A stretch of 44,681 nucleotides of DNA, taken from contig RCMX01000007.1 in the NCBI GenBank assembly GCA_004348925.1, forward strand, positions 99,380-144,060, given 5' to 3'. The notes beneath the pieces were generated by a model. The model saw only the letters and a list, made by a program, of their open reading frames with translations, made no database searches and was not told the origin of the DNA. Within the stretch, counting starts at the first letter, position 1, and each line of letters opens with the position of its first letter. Below, in pieces: positions 33,452-44,681 of this stretch. The position numbers were made by a program, and so were the translations under genes. This DNA comes from Actinomycetota bacterium. GTDB taxonomy: Bacteria > Actinomycetota > Coriobacteriia > Anaerosomatales > Anaerosomataceae.

Positions 33452-36400
33452 GTGTCACTGCTCACACACATACTGCCCGCGCTCGAGCGGGAGCCTGCGA
33501 TCGCGCGCTTGCGCACGCTGCTTGCCGATGGCCGGGACGCCACGGTCGCCGCTAACTCGCTCGTGCGTCCGCCCGTCATCGCGGCGCTCCTCGACGCGCG
33601 CGAGCGTCCGGCGCTCATCGTGGTCTCGGGCGAGGAAACGGCCGAGCGGTACGCGCGGCAGCTGCGGGCGTACCTGCCCCGTGAGCGCGTGCTGCGCCTG
33701 CCGCTTCGCGAGGACATGCCATGGGATGCCTCGGCGCCGGACCTTGAGGTCGTCGGCTCCCGGGCGCGTGCGCTCTACGCGCTCGACCACGGGCGCCCGG
33801 TCGTGGTGGTGGCGAGTGCCCGCGCACTCATGCGCGTGCTGCCGCCGCAGGGATCGCACGTCTTCGAGCCGCTCGAGATCGCGGTCGGCGGCACGCTCGA
33901 TCTCGTCGAGGCGGCGGATCGTCTCGGCCGCATGGGGTACGAGCGCGTCGACAGGGCGACCGATCGCGGCCAGTTCGCGGTTCGCGGCGGCACGCTCGAC
34001 GTGTTCGCCTCGGACGCGTCGTACCCGGTTCGTGCCGAGCTCTTCGGCGATGAGATCGATTCGCTCAAGCGGTACGTGCCCACCACCGGGCAGACGATCG
34101 GCGATGCCGAGCCCACCGAGGTCTTCCCGTGCCGCGACGTCATGCTCGGCACGCGGGCGGCTCAGGCGATCCGCCGCGCCTTCGAGAAGAAGGCGAAGGA
34201 GGACGACGCGCTCACGTTCGATCTCGAGCGCATCGACGAGGGCATCTACTTCAACGGCGTGGAGCGCTTCCTGCCGTACATCTACAGGGCCGCCGGTGCC
34301 GTGCTCGACTACGTCCCGCCCTCGGCGCTCATCGTCGTGGCCGAGCCGCGCTCGCTCTTCGACGACGCCGCGCGCTACCACGACGACGTCCTCGCGAAGG
34401 CGAAGGCGGCTGGTGCCGACGCGTCCGGCCTCTTCCTCGGCCCGGCCGCGCTTGATCTGGGGTCGCGCCAGCGGCTCACGCTGCTTTCGATGCTCCGCGC
34501 CGGTGGCGCCATCGATGCCGAGATCGTGTCGAGGCGTCCCGATGTCGCCGGCGGCGAGGAAGCGTTCACCGGGGGTGTTCGCGCGCTGCTGTCGGCGGGA
34601 TACTCGGTGACGGTCGCTGCGCGCGACCACCGCTCGCGCCGCCGGGTCTGCGACGCGCTTTCGGGCGCGGGCCTCTCGGTGGTCGACCTCGCGGAGGATC
34701 CGCACGCCGCGCCCACGCGGGGTGCCGTCGTCATCCTTGAAGCGGAGGTGCCGTCGGGCTACGTGCTTGCGGGTGCGCATCTCGCGGTCGTGAGCGTGGA
34801 TGACGTGTACCCGCGCGCCACGACCGGCCGACGAGCGCGCAGCGCGGACGACCCCACGCGCCTCACGTTCTCGTACAGCCCCGGCGACTACGTCGTGCAC
34901 GCCACGCACGGTATCGCGCTGTTCAAGGCCGTCGTGCGTCGCGAAGTGCTCGGTGCCGAGCGGGACTACCTGCAGCTCGAGTACGCCAAGGGCGACAAGC
35001 TGTACGTCCCGGTGGAGCAGCTCGATCGCGTCACCAAGTACGTGGGCCCCGAGGGCGGCGCCCCGCGCGTCACGCGCCTGGATACCGCCGACTGGTCGCG
35101 CGCGACCACCAAGGCGCGCAAGGCGGCCAAGAAGCTCGCCTTCGACCTGGTCGACCTCTACTCGCGCCGCGCTGCCGTCAAAGGCTTCGCCTTCTCGGAA
35201 GACACGCCGTGGCAGCTGGAGATGGAGGCGGCCTTCCCCTTCGAGGAGACGCCGGACCAGCTTGCCGCGATCGCCGACGTGAAGGCCGACATGGAGTCGG
35301 ACTCGCCGATGGACCGCCTGGTCTGCGGCGACGTTGGCTACGGCAAGACCGAGGTGGCGATCCGCGCCGCGTTCAAGGCCACGCAGGACCAGAAGCAGGT
35401 GATGGTGCTCTGCCCGACGACGATCCTCGCGCAGCAGCACTTCACGACGTTCTCGGAGCGGTTCGCCGCATACCCCGTGAAGGTGGAGGTGCTCTCGCGT
35501 TTCCGCAGCAAGCAGCAGCAGCAAGCGGCGATCGAGGGCTTCACGAACGGCACCGTCGACATCCTCATCGGCACGCATCGGCTGCTCTCGGCGGACGTGA
35601 CGCCGAAGAACCTCGGGCTTGTGGTCATCGACGAGGAACAGCGCTTCGGCGTGGAGCACAAGGAGCACATCAAGCACCTGCGCGAGCAGATCGACGTGCT
35701 CACGCTTACCGCGACGCCGATCCCGCGCACGCTGCAGATGTCGCTTTCCGGCGTGCGCGACTTCAGCGTCATCGACACGCCGCCGCCCAACCGCTTCCCG
35801 GTGAAGGTGCACGTGGGCGAGTACGACCCCGACGTGGTCTCCGGTGCGGTCCGACGCGAGCTTGAGCGCGGCGGCCAGGTCTACTACATCTCCAACCGCG
35901 TGAAGAGCATCGATGACGCCGTGGAGCGCGTGCGCAAGGCAGTGCCCGAGGCACGCATCGGCGTAGGGCACGGCCAGATGTCCGAGCACCAGCTGGAGCG
36001 CGTCATGGAGAGCTTCGCCGCCGGGCAGATCGACGTGCTGGTGGCGACCACCATCGTGGAGTCCGGCATCGACAACCCGCACTCCAACACGCTTATCATC
36101 GAGGACTCGCAGCGCCTGGGCCTCGCGCAGCTCTACCAGCTCAAGGGGCGCGTCGGCCGTTCGCACATCAAGGCGTACGCGTACTTCCTCTTCCCGGCGA
36201 CGGTGAGCCTCACGGACCAGGCGTACGAGCGCCTCGCCGCCGTGCAGGACAACGCCGAGCTTGGCAGCGGCATCAAGATCGCCATGCGCGACCTGGAGAT
36301 CCGCGGCGCCGGCTCCCTTCTCGGCGCCGAACAGAGCGGGAACGTGAGCGCCGTCGGCTTCGACCTGTACGCGCAGATGCTGCGCGAGGCCGTTGCCGAG

Positions 36401-36868
36401 ACGCGCGGCGAGCCCATCGTGGCGTTCCCGGAGATCAAGGTGGACCTGCCTGTGAACGCGTTCATTCCCGAGGAGTACATCGCCGACGTGGACGAGCGCG
36501 TGCGCGTCTACCGCCGCCTTGCCGGTGCGCTCACGCCCGAAGCGGTCGAGGCCGCGGCCGCCGAGATGGCCGAGAAGCACGGCGCGCCGCCGCAGGCAGC
36601 CCGCGATCTGGTGGCCGTCGCACGCGTACGAGCGCTTGCCGGCGAGATCGGCGCGAACGCCGTCTCGCTCGTGCGCAAACGCGTCCGCGTGCAGCCGGTG
36701 GAGTTCACGTCCGAGGAACGCGGGCGGGTCTCGGCGCATGGTGCGATCTTCGAGGCCCGTGGAAAAGCTGTGCTGTTTCCGCAGAGTTATGAAGAGTCTG
36801 CGACGGACGCCGCTCTGCGCGCGCTCGGTGCTATACTCTCCGCAGTCCGTGAACCATCCGGCGCGTAG
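33452..36868 (+). CDS. mfd: Transcription-repair coupling factor Mfd
   Basis: Mfd (1138 aa) displaces stalled RNA polymerase and recruits UvrA. The N-terminal UvrB-like module (about 1-330) includes SGEETAERYARQLRAYLP and the degenerate helicase-like fold. The CarD-like RNA polymerase interaction domain starts GDYVVHATHGIALF (about 480-550). The RecG-like translocase has Walker A GDVGYGKTEVA at about 626, DEEQRFG near 727, TATPIPRTLQMS and the TRG region GQVYYISNRV to GRVGRS. The C-terminal D7 domain follows (about 985-1110). GTG at 33452 has GGAGG 6 bases upstream; the longer open frame upstream is not conserved-looking. Confidence 0.97.
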   Translation: MSLLTHILPALEREPAIARLRTLLADGRDATVAANSLVRPPVIAALLDARERPALIVVSGEETAERYARQLRAYLPRERVLRLPLREDMPWDASAPDLEVVGSRARALYALDHGRPVVVVASARALMRVLPPQGSHVFEPLEIAVGGTLDLVEAADRLGRMGYERVDRATDRGQFAVRGGTLDVFASDASYPVRAELFGDEIDSLKRYVPTTGQTIGDAEPTEVFPCRDVMLGTRAAQAIRRAFEKKAKEDDALTFDLERIDEGIYFNGVERFLPYIYRAAGAVLDYVPPSALIVVAEPRSLFDDAARYHDDVLAKAKAAGADASGLFLGPAALDLGSRQRLTLLSMLRAGGAIDAEIVSRRPDVAGGEEAFTGGVRALLSAGYSVTVAARDHRSRRRVCDALSGAGLSVVDLAEDPHAAPTRGAVVILEAEVPSGYVLAGAHLAVVSVDDVYPRATTGRRARSADDPTRLTFSYSPGDYVVHATHGIALFKAVVRREVLGAERDYLQLEYAKGDKLYVPVEQLDRVTKYVGPEGGAPRVTRLDTADWSRATTKARKAAKKLAFDLVDLYSRRAAVKGFAFSEDTPWQLEMEAAFPFEETPDQLAAIADVKADMESDSPMDRLVCGDVGYGKTEVAIRAAFKATQDQKQVMVLCPTTILAQQHFTTFSERFAAYPVKVEVLSRFRSKQQQQAAIEGFTNGTVDILIGTHRLLSADVTPKNLGLVVIDEEQRFGVEHKEHIKHLREQIDVLTLTATPIPRTLQMSLSGVRDFSVIDTPPPNRFPVKVHVGEYDPDVVSGAVRRELERGGQVYYISNRVKSIDDAVERVRKAVPEARIGVGHGQMSEHQLERVMESFAAGQIDVLVATTIVESGIDNPHSNTLIIEDSQRLGLAQLYQLKGRVGRSHIKAYAYFLFPATVSLTDQAYERLAAVQDNAELGSGIKIAMRDLEIRGAGSLLGAEQSGNVSAVGFDLYAQMLREAVAETRGEPIVAFPEIKVDLPVNAFIPEEYIADVDERVRVYRRLAGALTPEAVEAAAAEMAEKHGAPPQAARDLVAVARVRALAGEIGANAVSLVRKRVRVQPVEFTSEERGRVSAHGAIFEARGKAVLFPQSYEESATDAALRALGAILSAVREPSGA

Positions 36869-36940
36869 GCGTCGTGTGTGCTGATCCGTTCGAGTGGCCT
36901 GCCGCGTTACCGTGGCCTGTCACGTCTAAGGAGGAACCGC

Positions 36941-37948
36941 GTGAAGAAGACGACCCGCACCGTGGCAGCCCTGATGGCTGTCGCACTTGTCGCCTCATTG
37001 GCGGGCTGCGGTAGCAAGAACATCGCAACGGTCAATGGCGTCGGCATCGCCAAAGCCGATTTCGAGGCCCTCGCCGCCGCTGCGCAGAAGCAGGACTCGA
37101 CGGTCGCCTCGGCAACCGCCGGAAGCCCCGAGCTCATGGCGTTCCGTCGCCAGGTGCTCGACTCGATGATCGAGACCGAGTTCGTCCGTCAGGACGCCAA
37201 GAAGCAGGGCGTCGAGGTCAAGGATGCCGACGTCGATGCGCAGCTGACGCAGATCAAGTCGGGCTTCCCGGACGATGCGACGTTCAACGAAGCACTCGCG
37301 TCCGCCGGCATGACGCTGGAGCAGCTGAAGGGCAGCGTCCGCGACCAGCTCACCTACCAGGCGCTCTACGACAAAGTCGCGCCGGCGCCGGAGATCTCCG
37401 ACGCTGAGGTGAAGAAGTACTACGACGCGAACAAGGCGCAGTTCCAGACCGCGGCGCAGTCGCAGCTGTCGCACATCCTGATCTCGGTGCCCGCGACCGC
37501 GACCGCGGATGAGAAGGCGACCGCGAAGGCGACCGCCGAGAAGGTCCTCAAGGAGCTTGAGGGCGGTGCCGATTTCGCCGCGCTGGCTAAGAAGTACTCC
37601 GAGGATCCGGGTTCCAAGGACTCCGGCGGCGACCTGGGTTGGTCCAGCACCGACTCGTACGTGGCCGAGTTCAAGGCAGCGGCCGACAAGCTCAAGAAGG
37701 GCGAGCTGAGCGGCCTGGTCGAAACCAACTACGGCTATCACATCATCCTGAAGGTGGACGACAAGGCTGCCGCGCAGCAGGCGCTCGCGGACGTTACCGA
37801 GACCATCAAGGCGAACCTTGTGACCGAGGCCCGCAACAAGACCTTCACCGAGTACCTCGCGAAGCTGAAGGCTGCCGCGGAGATAAAGATCCTCGACAAG
37901 GACCTGGCGGCGATCACGCCCGCCTCGACTGACACGACCGGCAAGTAG
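36941..37948 (+). CDS. Parvulin-type (PpiC) peptidyl-prolyl isomerase lipoprotein, PrsA/SurA-like
   Basis: A 335-aa extracytoplasmic folding factor. The signal ends in lipobox LAGC (Cys23). The N-terminal SurA-N-like helical region (about 28-165) precedes the parvulin domain (about 172-268), with SQLSHILIS, KKYSEDPGSKDSGGDLGW and NYGYHIILKVDD motifs. A C-terminal Lys/Ala helix rejoins the chaperone part. It should assist folding of exported proteins, many of which are encoded nearby. Start is GTG at 36941 with AAGGAGGAA upstream. It lies between mfd and mazG, and mazG follows after 33 bases. Confidence 0.93.
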   Translation: MKKTTRTVAALMAVALVASLAGCGSKNIATVNGVGIAKADFEALAAAAQKQDSTVASATAGSPELMAFRRQVLDSMIETEFVRQDAKKQGVEVKDADVDAQLTQIKSGFPDDATFNEALASAGMTLEQLKGSVRDQLTYQALYDKVAPAPEISDAEVKKYYDANKAQFQTAAQSQLSHILISVPATATADEKATAKATAEKVLKELEGGADFAALAKKYSEDPGSKDSGGDLGWSSTDSYVAEFKAAADKLKKGELSGLVETNYGYHIILKVDDKAAAQQALADVTETIKANLVTEARNKTFTEYLAKLKAAAEIKILDKDLAAITPASTDTTGK

Positions 37949-37981
37949 CAGACCGGCCGAACGGGACACGCGGGGGGCGCC

Positions 37982-40716
<2,735 letters not shown>

Positions 40717-40741
40717 GCGGGGGAGACAGGCGAGTGACGGA

Positions 40742-40766
40742 GGGGCGCCCGGGTGGGCGTCCCTTC
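40742..40766 (+). terminator. Terminator after eno
   Basis: GGGGCGCCC (40742-40750) pairs with GGGCGTCCC (40755-40763) including one G-T pair, then TTCCT follows. It lies 26 bases after the eno stop and before the convergent toxin gene at 40784. Confidence 0.75.
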
Positions 40767-40783
40767 CTGCGTGGCGCAGAGGG

Positions 40784-41185
40784 CTACGCCTGGAGCCTCC
40801 GCAGGAACTCGTCTGGGAGCGCGATCTGAACCCCGTGCACGCGCGTGCCGAGGCAACCGCCAAAATGCCGCATATCACCGGTGAGCAACCAGTCTGAGCC
40901 CGCGACGATGGCGGCGAGCAGTATTGGCCGGTCCTTGTCTGGCAGGCCGGGGTCGCCCTCGATCGCGAAGTCCGCAGGTTCTGTCGGCAGCACTACGAGT
41001 GGAGCGATCAGTGCCTCCAATTGCACCGCGAATTCCGGGGCTGCGCAGTTACGACGAGCCTCGGCCAGCACGTACGGTGAGGCGAGTAGACGCACATCAG
41101 CACGTGCCCACAGCGTACCGAGCTGCGATTCCGGCTTGAGTGCCGCCGAGACGAGCACGTTGGCATCAAGGAATACGCGTTCCAC
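40784..41185 (-). CDS. PIN-domain toxin, VapC-like
   Basis: A 133-aa PIN-fold RNase-type toxin. Acidic active-site residues are in FLDANVLVSA (Asp7), YVLAEARRN, LPDKDRPILLAA and WLLTGDMRHF. Start is GTG at 41185, directly adjoining the TAG of the upstream antitoxin gene, with GGAGG just before it, so the two are co-translated. The AbrB-type partner defines the module type. Family members cut tRNA or rRNA when the antitoxin is lost; the target here is unknown. Confidence 0.88.
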   Translation of the reverse strand: MERVFLDANVLVSAALKPESQLGTLWARADVRLLASPYVLAEARRNCAAPEFAVQLEALIAPLVVLPTEPADFAIEGDPGLPDKDRPILLAAIVAGSDWLLTGDMRHFGGCLGTRVHGVQIALPDEFLRRLQA

Positions 41186-41479
41186 CTACGCCTCCGGCCG
41201 CGACTGGTGGGGGAACGAACCCGGGTCGATGCCCCGTGCGCGGGCATCTGCTAGTGCTTCGTCGTACTCGGCTGCGGTGACGGCGTTGTTGATCATGAAC
41301 TCAGCCATGCGCTGTGGTGTGTAAACCTCGGTTTCGTAGGCCGCGATGGGCTTGAGTAGCAGACCTCCGGCAGACTCCTCCATTACGAGCATCTGACCCT
41401 CGTCGAGTCCCCATCGGCGTCTCGCATCAGCCGGGATCACGACGGTTCCGCGCTTACCTACACGTATGTACTCGGTCAT
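41186..41479 (-). CDS. AbrB/MazE-type antitoxin (VapB-like)
   Basis: A 97-aa DNA-binding antitoxin. The N-terminal swapped-hairpin AbrB fold covers residues about 1-45 (YIRVGKRGTVVIPADARRRWGL, then EGQMLVMEE). The C-terminal about 50 residues are the likely toxin-binding tail. ATG at 41479 is chosen because GGAGGTGG precedes it. Directly coupled to the PIN toxin after it. Confidence 0.88.
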   Translation of the reverse strand: MTEYIRVGKRGTVVIPADARRRWGLDEGQMLVMEESAGGLLLKPIAAYETEVYTPQRMAEFMINNAVTAAEYDEALADARARGIDPGSFPHQSRPEA

Positions 41480-41510
41480 GAATACCACCTCCGAGATCGC
41501 TTCTGGGAGC

Positions 41511-41539
41511 AGTATAGCAGAGTATCTGACATTCAGAAA
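41511..41539 (-). promoter_or_regulatory. Promoter of the VapBC-like module
   Basis: On the minus strand TATACT (41516-41511) with an extended TGC before it is preceded at 17 bases by TTTCTG (41539-41534). On the plus strand AGTAT recurs three times (41511, 41521 and 41539), overlapping the promoter, and could be the antitoxin operator. Confidence 0.55.
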
Positions 41540-41550
41540 GTATGACGTGA

Positions 41551-41982
41551 TTAGCCGAGCAGCTGCACCCGGCATGAACCCGTCGCTGCCTGGCTGCGGT
41601 CAGCGGTGACGAGCTCGGCGTCGAGGAGCGCGGCAAGCGCGATGAACGTGGCGTCGTAGAGCGCCAGGCCTTCAGCGTGCGCGATGTGCGCGGCCTGTGC
41701 CAGCAGCGCGGTGTCCACCGGCGCGATGAGCAGGTCGACGTCGGCGAGGAAGCCTATCGCGAGCGTGACGTCCTCGGCAGGAGTCCGTCGCGAGATGAGC
41801 GCGTTCACCACCTCGGGCAGCAGCATCGCAGGCGCGATGAGCGCCACCTCGTCGCGCTGATGCGCGCGCAGGAGCGACTCGGCGACGTTGGCGCCTGGCT
41901 CCGAGGCGTCGAACCACTTGAACGCGACAGATGAGTCGATGACAACGGGCCGCCCTGCCGAGACGCGCAGTGGCCTATCCAT
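41551..41982 (-). CDS. PIN-domain toxin, second module
   Basis: A 143-aa PIN-fold protein with VVIDSSVAFKWF, LPEVVNALI, ALYDATFIALA and AELVTADRS, carrying the acidic residues of the VapC active site. ATG at 41982 has GAGG 9 bases upstream; a GTG at 41988 is closer to that site and less likely. It overlaps the antitoxin gene by 8 bases. It ends 71 bases upstream of the other module's first codon. Confidence 0.88.
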   Translation of the reverse strand: MDRPLRVSAGRPVVIDSSVAFKWFDASEPGANVAESLLRAHQRDEVALIAPAMLLPEVVNALISRRTPAEDVTLAIGFLADVDLLIAPVDTALLAQAAHIAHAEGLALYDATFIALAALLDAELVTADRSQAATGSCRVQLLG

Positions 41983-42274
41983 CGTCACGATCCTCGCCAG
42001 TGTCCGTCCAGCGCGGAGGTTCGTCGCGCAGCTGGCGGATCAGCGCGGTACCATCGGCTCCGGCTGGTATCCGCCTCCCGATCTCGCGCATGCCGGCGAT
42101 CGCGCGGTCGATCCGCACCCGGCGTTCATCCTGCTCCGTGGCGCGATCCAGTTCGGCGATGTAGTGCGCCGCGGCCTCCTGCAAGAACCCGCTGCGCGTG
42201 GTGCCGGCAGCGGCCGCGCGGCGGTCGATCTCCTCCAGCACGCCGTCGGGAAACGATATGTTCGCTTTGCCCAT
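41975..42274 (-). CDS. Ribbon-helix-helix antitoxin, second module
   Basis: A 99-aa protein with an N-terminal RHH fold: KANISFPDGVLEEIDRRA forms the strand and first helix, TTRSGFLQEAAAHYIAEL the second. The C-terminal part (about 50-99) is Arg/Asp/Glu-rich and should bind the toxin. ATG at 42274 opens the RHH; in-frame starts upstream give residues of no recognisable kind. Partnered by overlap with the PIN gene. Confidence 0.85.
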   Translation of the reverse strand: MGKANISFPDGVLEEIDRRAAAAGTTRSGFLQEAAAHYIAELDRATEQDERRVRIDRAIAGMREIGRRIPAGADGTALIRQLRDEPPRWTDTGEDRDDG

Positions 42275-42498
42275 GAGTAGCCCATCTGGTAGCACCGCTA
42301 GTAGTACCAGCGTACGCTCGGGGTCTGACACGGGTCAACGTTGGCTCCGGCCGTTCGTCGGTGATAAGCGACACAGAGCGCCATCCAAGCTCCGCTCGTC
42401 ATCCTGAGTAAACCTGAGGGCGTTTCGAAGCGTTACGTGCGTCCCCGGAAGCGTATACATCGAAGGTATCTGTACTTCGCAGGAAGGGGAGGGACGCT

Positions 42499-44681
42499 AT
42501 GCGGAGGCGTACGGTTCGGTCTGTAGCGCTCATCGCGGTGATGGCGCTGGTTCTCTCGGCGGGGGCGAGTGCGGGGGCGTTGGTTTCACGGGACGGTGAG
42601 ACGCAAGCGGGCCGGCGACTTGGCACCGACAAGCGCGCGCACCCGCTGGGCGCGAAGAAGGCCGCGCTCAAGGCGACGGCGCTCGAGGCGAAGATCAAGC
42701 GTGGTGCGTCGGGGGACGTCTACGAAGTGGCGCCGGGCGAGTTCGTCGATCTCACGCTTGAGGGCACCGGGATGGTCTGGACGGTTCCCGGTGAGTTCTC
42801 GGATTATCCGCACAACAGCATCCTGGAGCCGGACCGCACGGTGGACAACTCCACCATCTGGACGGCGGACTTCGGCGAGGGCTACTACGACACCATGCTC
42901 TACGGCCGCGGCGCGGGCGTGAACTCGATGGCCGAGTACTTCCTGTCGCAATCGAGCGGGCGCTACACGGTTGATGGCGATTGCACCGACTGGGTAGCCG
43001 TGCCGGGCGACCACACCGTCTACGACGACGGCAACGCGAAGACCGACACCTCAACGAAGGTGTGGCTGTTCCTGGCCGACTCGCTCAACGGCTGGTACGC
43101 GCAGCAGGTGGCGACTGGCAAGACGCCGGCCGAGATAGACGCGTACCTGGCGCAGTTCGATCAGTACGATCGCTACGACAATGACGGCGACGGCAACTTC
43201 AACGAGCCCGACGGCTACATCGACCACTACCAGTCGCTCCACTCGGGTGAGGGCGAGGAGGCCGGCGGCGGCGAGCTTGGCGACGAGGCCATCTGGAGCC
43301 ACAGCTGGTACGCGAACTTCGCCGACATCGGCACGACCGGCCCCTCGGCGGAGTATCTGCTGGGCGGCATCCGGATCGGGAGCAGCAACTATTGGGTCGG
43401 CGACTACACGATCCAGCCGGAGAACGGCGGCGTGGGCGTGTTCACGCACGAGTACACGCACGACCTGGGGCTGCCGGACCTCTACGACACCGCGGGCGGC
43501 GACAACGCGGCGAGCTTCTGGACGCTTATGGATAGCGGCTCGTGGCTCTCGCAGGTGGACTACGACCTGGGCTCGGCGCCGTGCGACCAGGGCCCATGGG
43601 AGAAGCTGCAGCTTGGCTGGCTGGATGTTGCGGTGGCCGAGCCGGGCACCACGGCGGAGCTTACGCTGGGGCCGGTGGAGCACGCGTCCACGCAGCCGCA
43701 GGCGCTCCTGGTGAACCTGCCCGACAAGGTGGTGTCGTGGACGATCGCGGCGCCGTACGCGGGCCAGTACTTCTACTACAGCGGCAAGGGCGACAATCTG
43801 CGCAACAAGATGACGAAGGCGTTCACGCTGCCCGCGGGCGCGCAGCTCTCGGCGATGGTGAACTACGGCATCGAGGAGGGGTACGACTACGCGAACCTCA
43901 TCGTCTCGACCGACGGCGGGGCCACGTGGGCGACGGTGCCCACGAACCTCTCGAACTCCACGGTGGAGCTGAACGGCATCGACGGCGCCAGCCGCGGCTG
44001 GACGGCGCTCACGGCCGACCTCTCGGCATACAGTGGCGATGTGCTGCTGGGCTTCAGCTACATCACCGACGGCGGCGTGGCCGAGGTCGGGTTCATGGTG
44101 GACGACCTCTCGATCACCGGACAGGCGCTCGACGGTGCCGAGACGGACGCCGGCTGGACGTTCGACGGCTTCAAGGTGACGACCGGCTCCGAGAGCGGCT
44201 CGTACTGGAATTACTATCTGGCCGAGAACCGCACGTACTGCGGGTACGACGTCGCGCTTCAGAAGGCGTACAACTGGGGCAACCTCAAGGGCAAGAACGC
44301 GATGCCGAACTGGGCCGAGCGGTTCCCGTACCAAGACGGGCTGCTCGTGTGGTACTGCGACACCTGGCAGGCCGACAACAACACGAGCGTGCACCCCGGG
44401 AGCGGTTTCGCGCTGCCGGTGGACGCGCACCCCAAGGCGCTCACGCGCAACGGGAAGAACCTGTGGCGTAACCGGATCCAGACGTACGACTCGACCTTCG
44501 GGCTGCAGGCGACGGATCCGTTGGGGCTCCACTACAACGGCAAGCTCTACCCGATCCCGAGCCTTTCGGCGGTGTCGGTCTTCGACAGCATGCTGTCGTA
44601 CTACGACGCAAAGAACCCGACCGGCAGCGTGAAGACGCCGGTGACCAGCGCGAAGATCGAAGTGCTGGGGACGGGGACGGC
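42499..44681 (+). CDS. Secreted M6 metallopeptidase (immune inhibitor A-like), 3' partial
   Basis: The frame is open from ATG 42499 to the window end (727 complete codons). GGAAGGGGAGGG precedes the ATG. A signal peptide (MRRRTVRSVALIAVMALVLS) is followed by an N-terminal pro-region. The M6 catalytic domain has the zinc motif HEYTHDLGLPDLYD with His317, Glu318, His321 and a downstream Asp; an EF-hand-like DNDGDGN at 227-233 suggests calcium. A beta-rich MAM/concanavalin-like domain follows (about 430-560: GWTALTADLSAYSGDVLLGF, MVDDLSITG), as in InhA. Substrates would be extracellular proteins. The C-terminus, including any wall anchor, lies beyond the window. Confidence 0.92.
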   Translation, partial: MRRRTVRSVALIAVMALVLSAGASAGALVSRDGETQAGRRLGTDKRAHPLGAKKAALKATALEAKIKRGASGDVYEVAPGEFVDLTLEGTGMVWTVPGEFSDYPHNSILEPDRTVDNSTIWTADFGEGYYDTMLYGRGAGVNSMAEYFLSQSSGRYTVDGDCTDWVAVPGDHTVYDDGNAKTDTSTKVWLFLADSLNGWYAQQVATGKTPAEIDAYLAQFDQYDRYDNDGDGNFNEPDGYIDHYQSLHSGEGEEAGGGELGDEAIWSHSWYANFADIGTTGPSAEYLLGGIRIGSSNYWVGDYTIQPENGGVGVFTHEYTHDLGLPDLYDTAGGDNAASFWTLMDSGSWLSQVDYDLGSAPCDQGPWEKLQLGWLDVAVAEPGTTAELTLGPVEHASTQPQALLVNLPDKVVSWTIAAPYAGQYFYYSGKGDNLRNKMTKAFTLPAGAQLSAMVNYGIEEGYDYANLIVSTDGGATWATVPTNLSNSTVELNGIDGASRGWTALTADLSAYSGDVLLGFSYITDGGVAEVGFMVDDLSITGQALDGAETDAGWTFDGFKVTTGSESGSYWNYYLAENRTYCGYDVALQKAYNWGNLKGKNAMPNWAERFPYQDGLLVWYCDTWQADNNTSVHPGSGFALPVDAHPKALTRNGKNLWRNRIQTYDSTFGLQATDPLGLHYNGKLYPIPSLSAVSVFDSMLSYYDAKNPTGSVKTPVTSAKIEVLGTGT

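Noticed and set aside
33455-36739. Very long open frame (about 1094 codons) antisense to mfd, and similar ones antisense to dnaK, clpB, eno and the permease
   Set aside because: They mirror the GC-biased third positions of the real genes, have Arg/His/Leu/Asp-heavy composition, no domain motifs and no ribosome sites.

Overview
The window is a high-GC (roughly mid-60s percent) bacterial chromosome segment, densely packed on both strands with short spacers and frequent GTG starts. The dnaK-grpE-dnaJ-hspR order with a MerR-type HspR, LPxTG surface protein plus sortase, CW-binding-2 repeats on an exported enzyme, and low-redundancy Fe-S assembly genes (iscR-iscS-iscU) point to an actinobacterium. 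Ferredoxin, a UGA-encoded selenocysteine peroxiredoxin and c-di-GMP control suggest an anaerobic, environmental lineage. My best guess is an environmental member of the Coriobacteriia; this placement is inference, since no rRNA gene is present.

Layout. 1-3.3 kb is a cell-surface block: the 3' end of a large LPFTG-anchored repeat protein, a secreted protein with an HExxH motif controlled by a c-di-GMP-I riboswitch and terminator, and a sortase. 3.3-5.0 kb holds a sugar-nucleotide epimerase, an unrecognised protein and a 2[4Fe-4S] ferredoxin. 5.0-12.1 kb is the heat-shock block: a promoter with a HAIR-like HspR site, dnaK, grpE, dnaJ, hspR, then clpB and a strong hairpin. 12.2-14.4 kb is the Fe-S assembly operon. 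14.4-18.3 kb contains a GerMN lipoprotein, a PAS-GAF-PP2C phosphatase, a zinc-ribbon membrane protein and a tiny Cys protein. 18.4-28.2 kb has an ABC exporter-type pair, a small membrane peptide plus TrkH, a secreted protein, threonine aldolase, an HD-GYP c-di-GMP phosphodiesterase and a wall-binding Glc/sorbosone dehydrogenase. 28.2-31.1 kb has the selenoprotein peroxiredoxin, two small ORFs, a NYN RNase-like protein, a DUF554 protein and endonuclease III. 31.1-40.7 kb has a C39-like secreted protein behind a structured leader, a lipoprotein, mfd, a parvulin lipoprotein, mazG and eno. 40.7-42.3 kb has two PIN-toxin modules on the minus strand. The window ends inside a secreted M6 (immune inhibitor A) metallopeptidase.

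How the parts connect. The HD-GYP enzyme (24.8 kb) degrades the messenger that the riboswitch at 2.4 kb senses. The LPFTG protein, sortase, CW-binding enzyme, GerMN and PpiC lipoproteins, C39-like and M6 proteins form a strong envelope and secretion theme. DnaK/GrpE/DnaJ/ClpB/HspR form a self-regulated disaggregase set, and IscR/IscS/IscU supply clusters to proteins such as the ferredoxin and Nth encoded here. The most notable single find is the Sec peroxiredoxin: an in-frame UGA exactly at the peroxidatic Cys position, followed by a SECIS-like hairpin. No tRNA, rRNA, CRISPR array, insertion sequence or prophage was seen.
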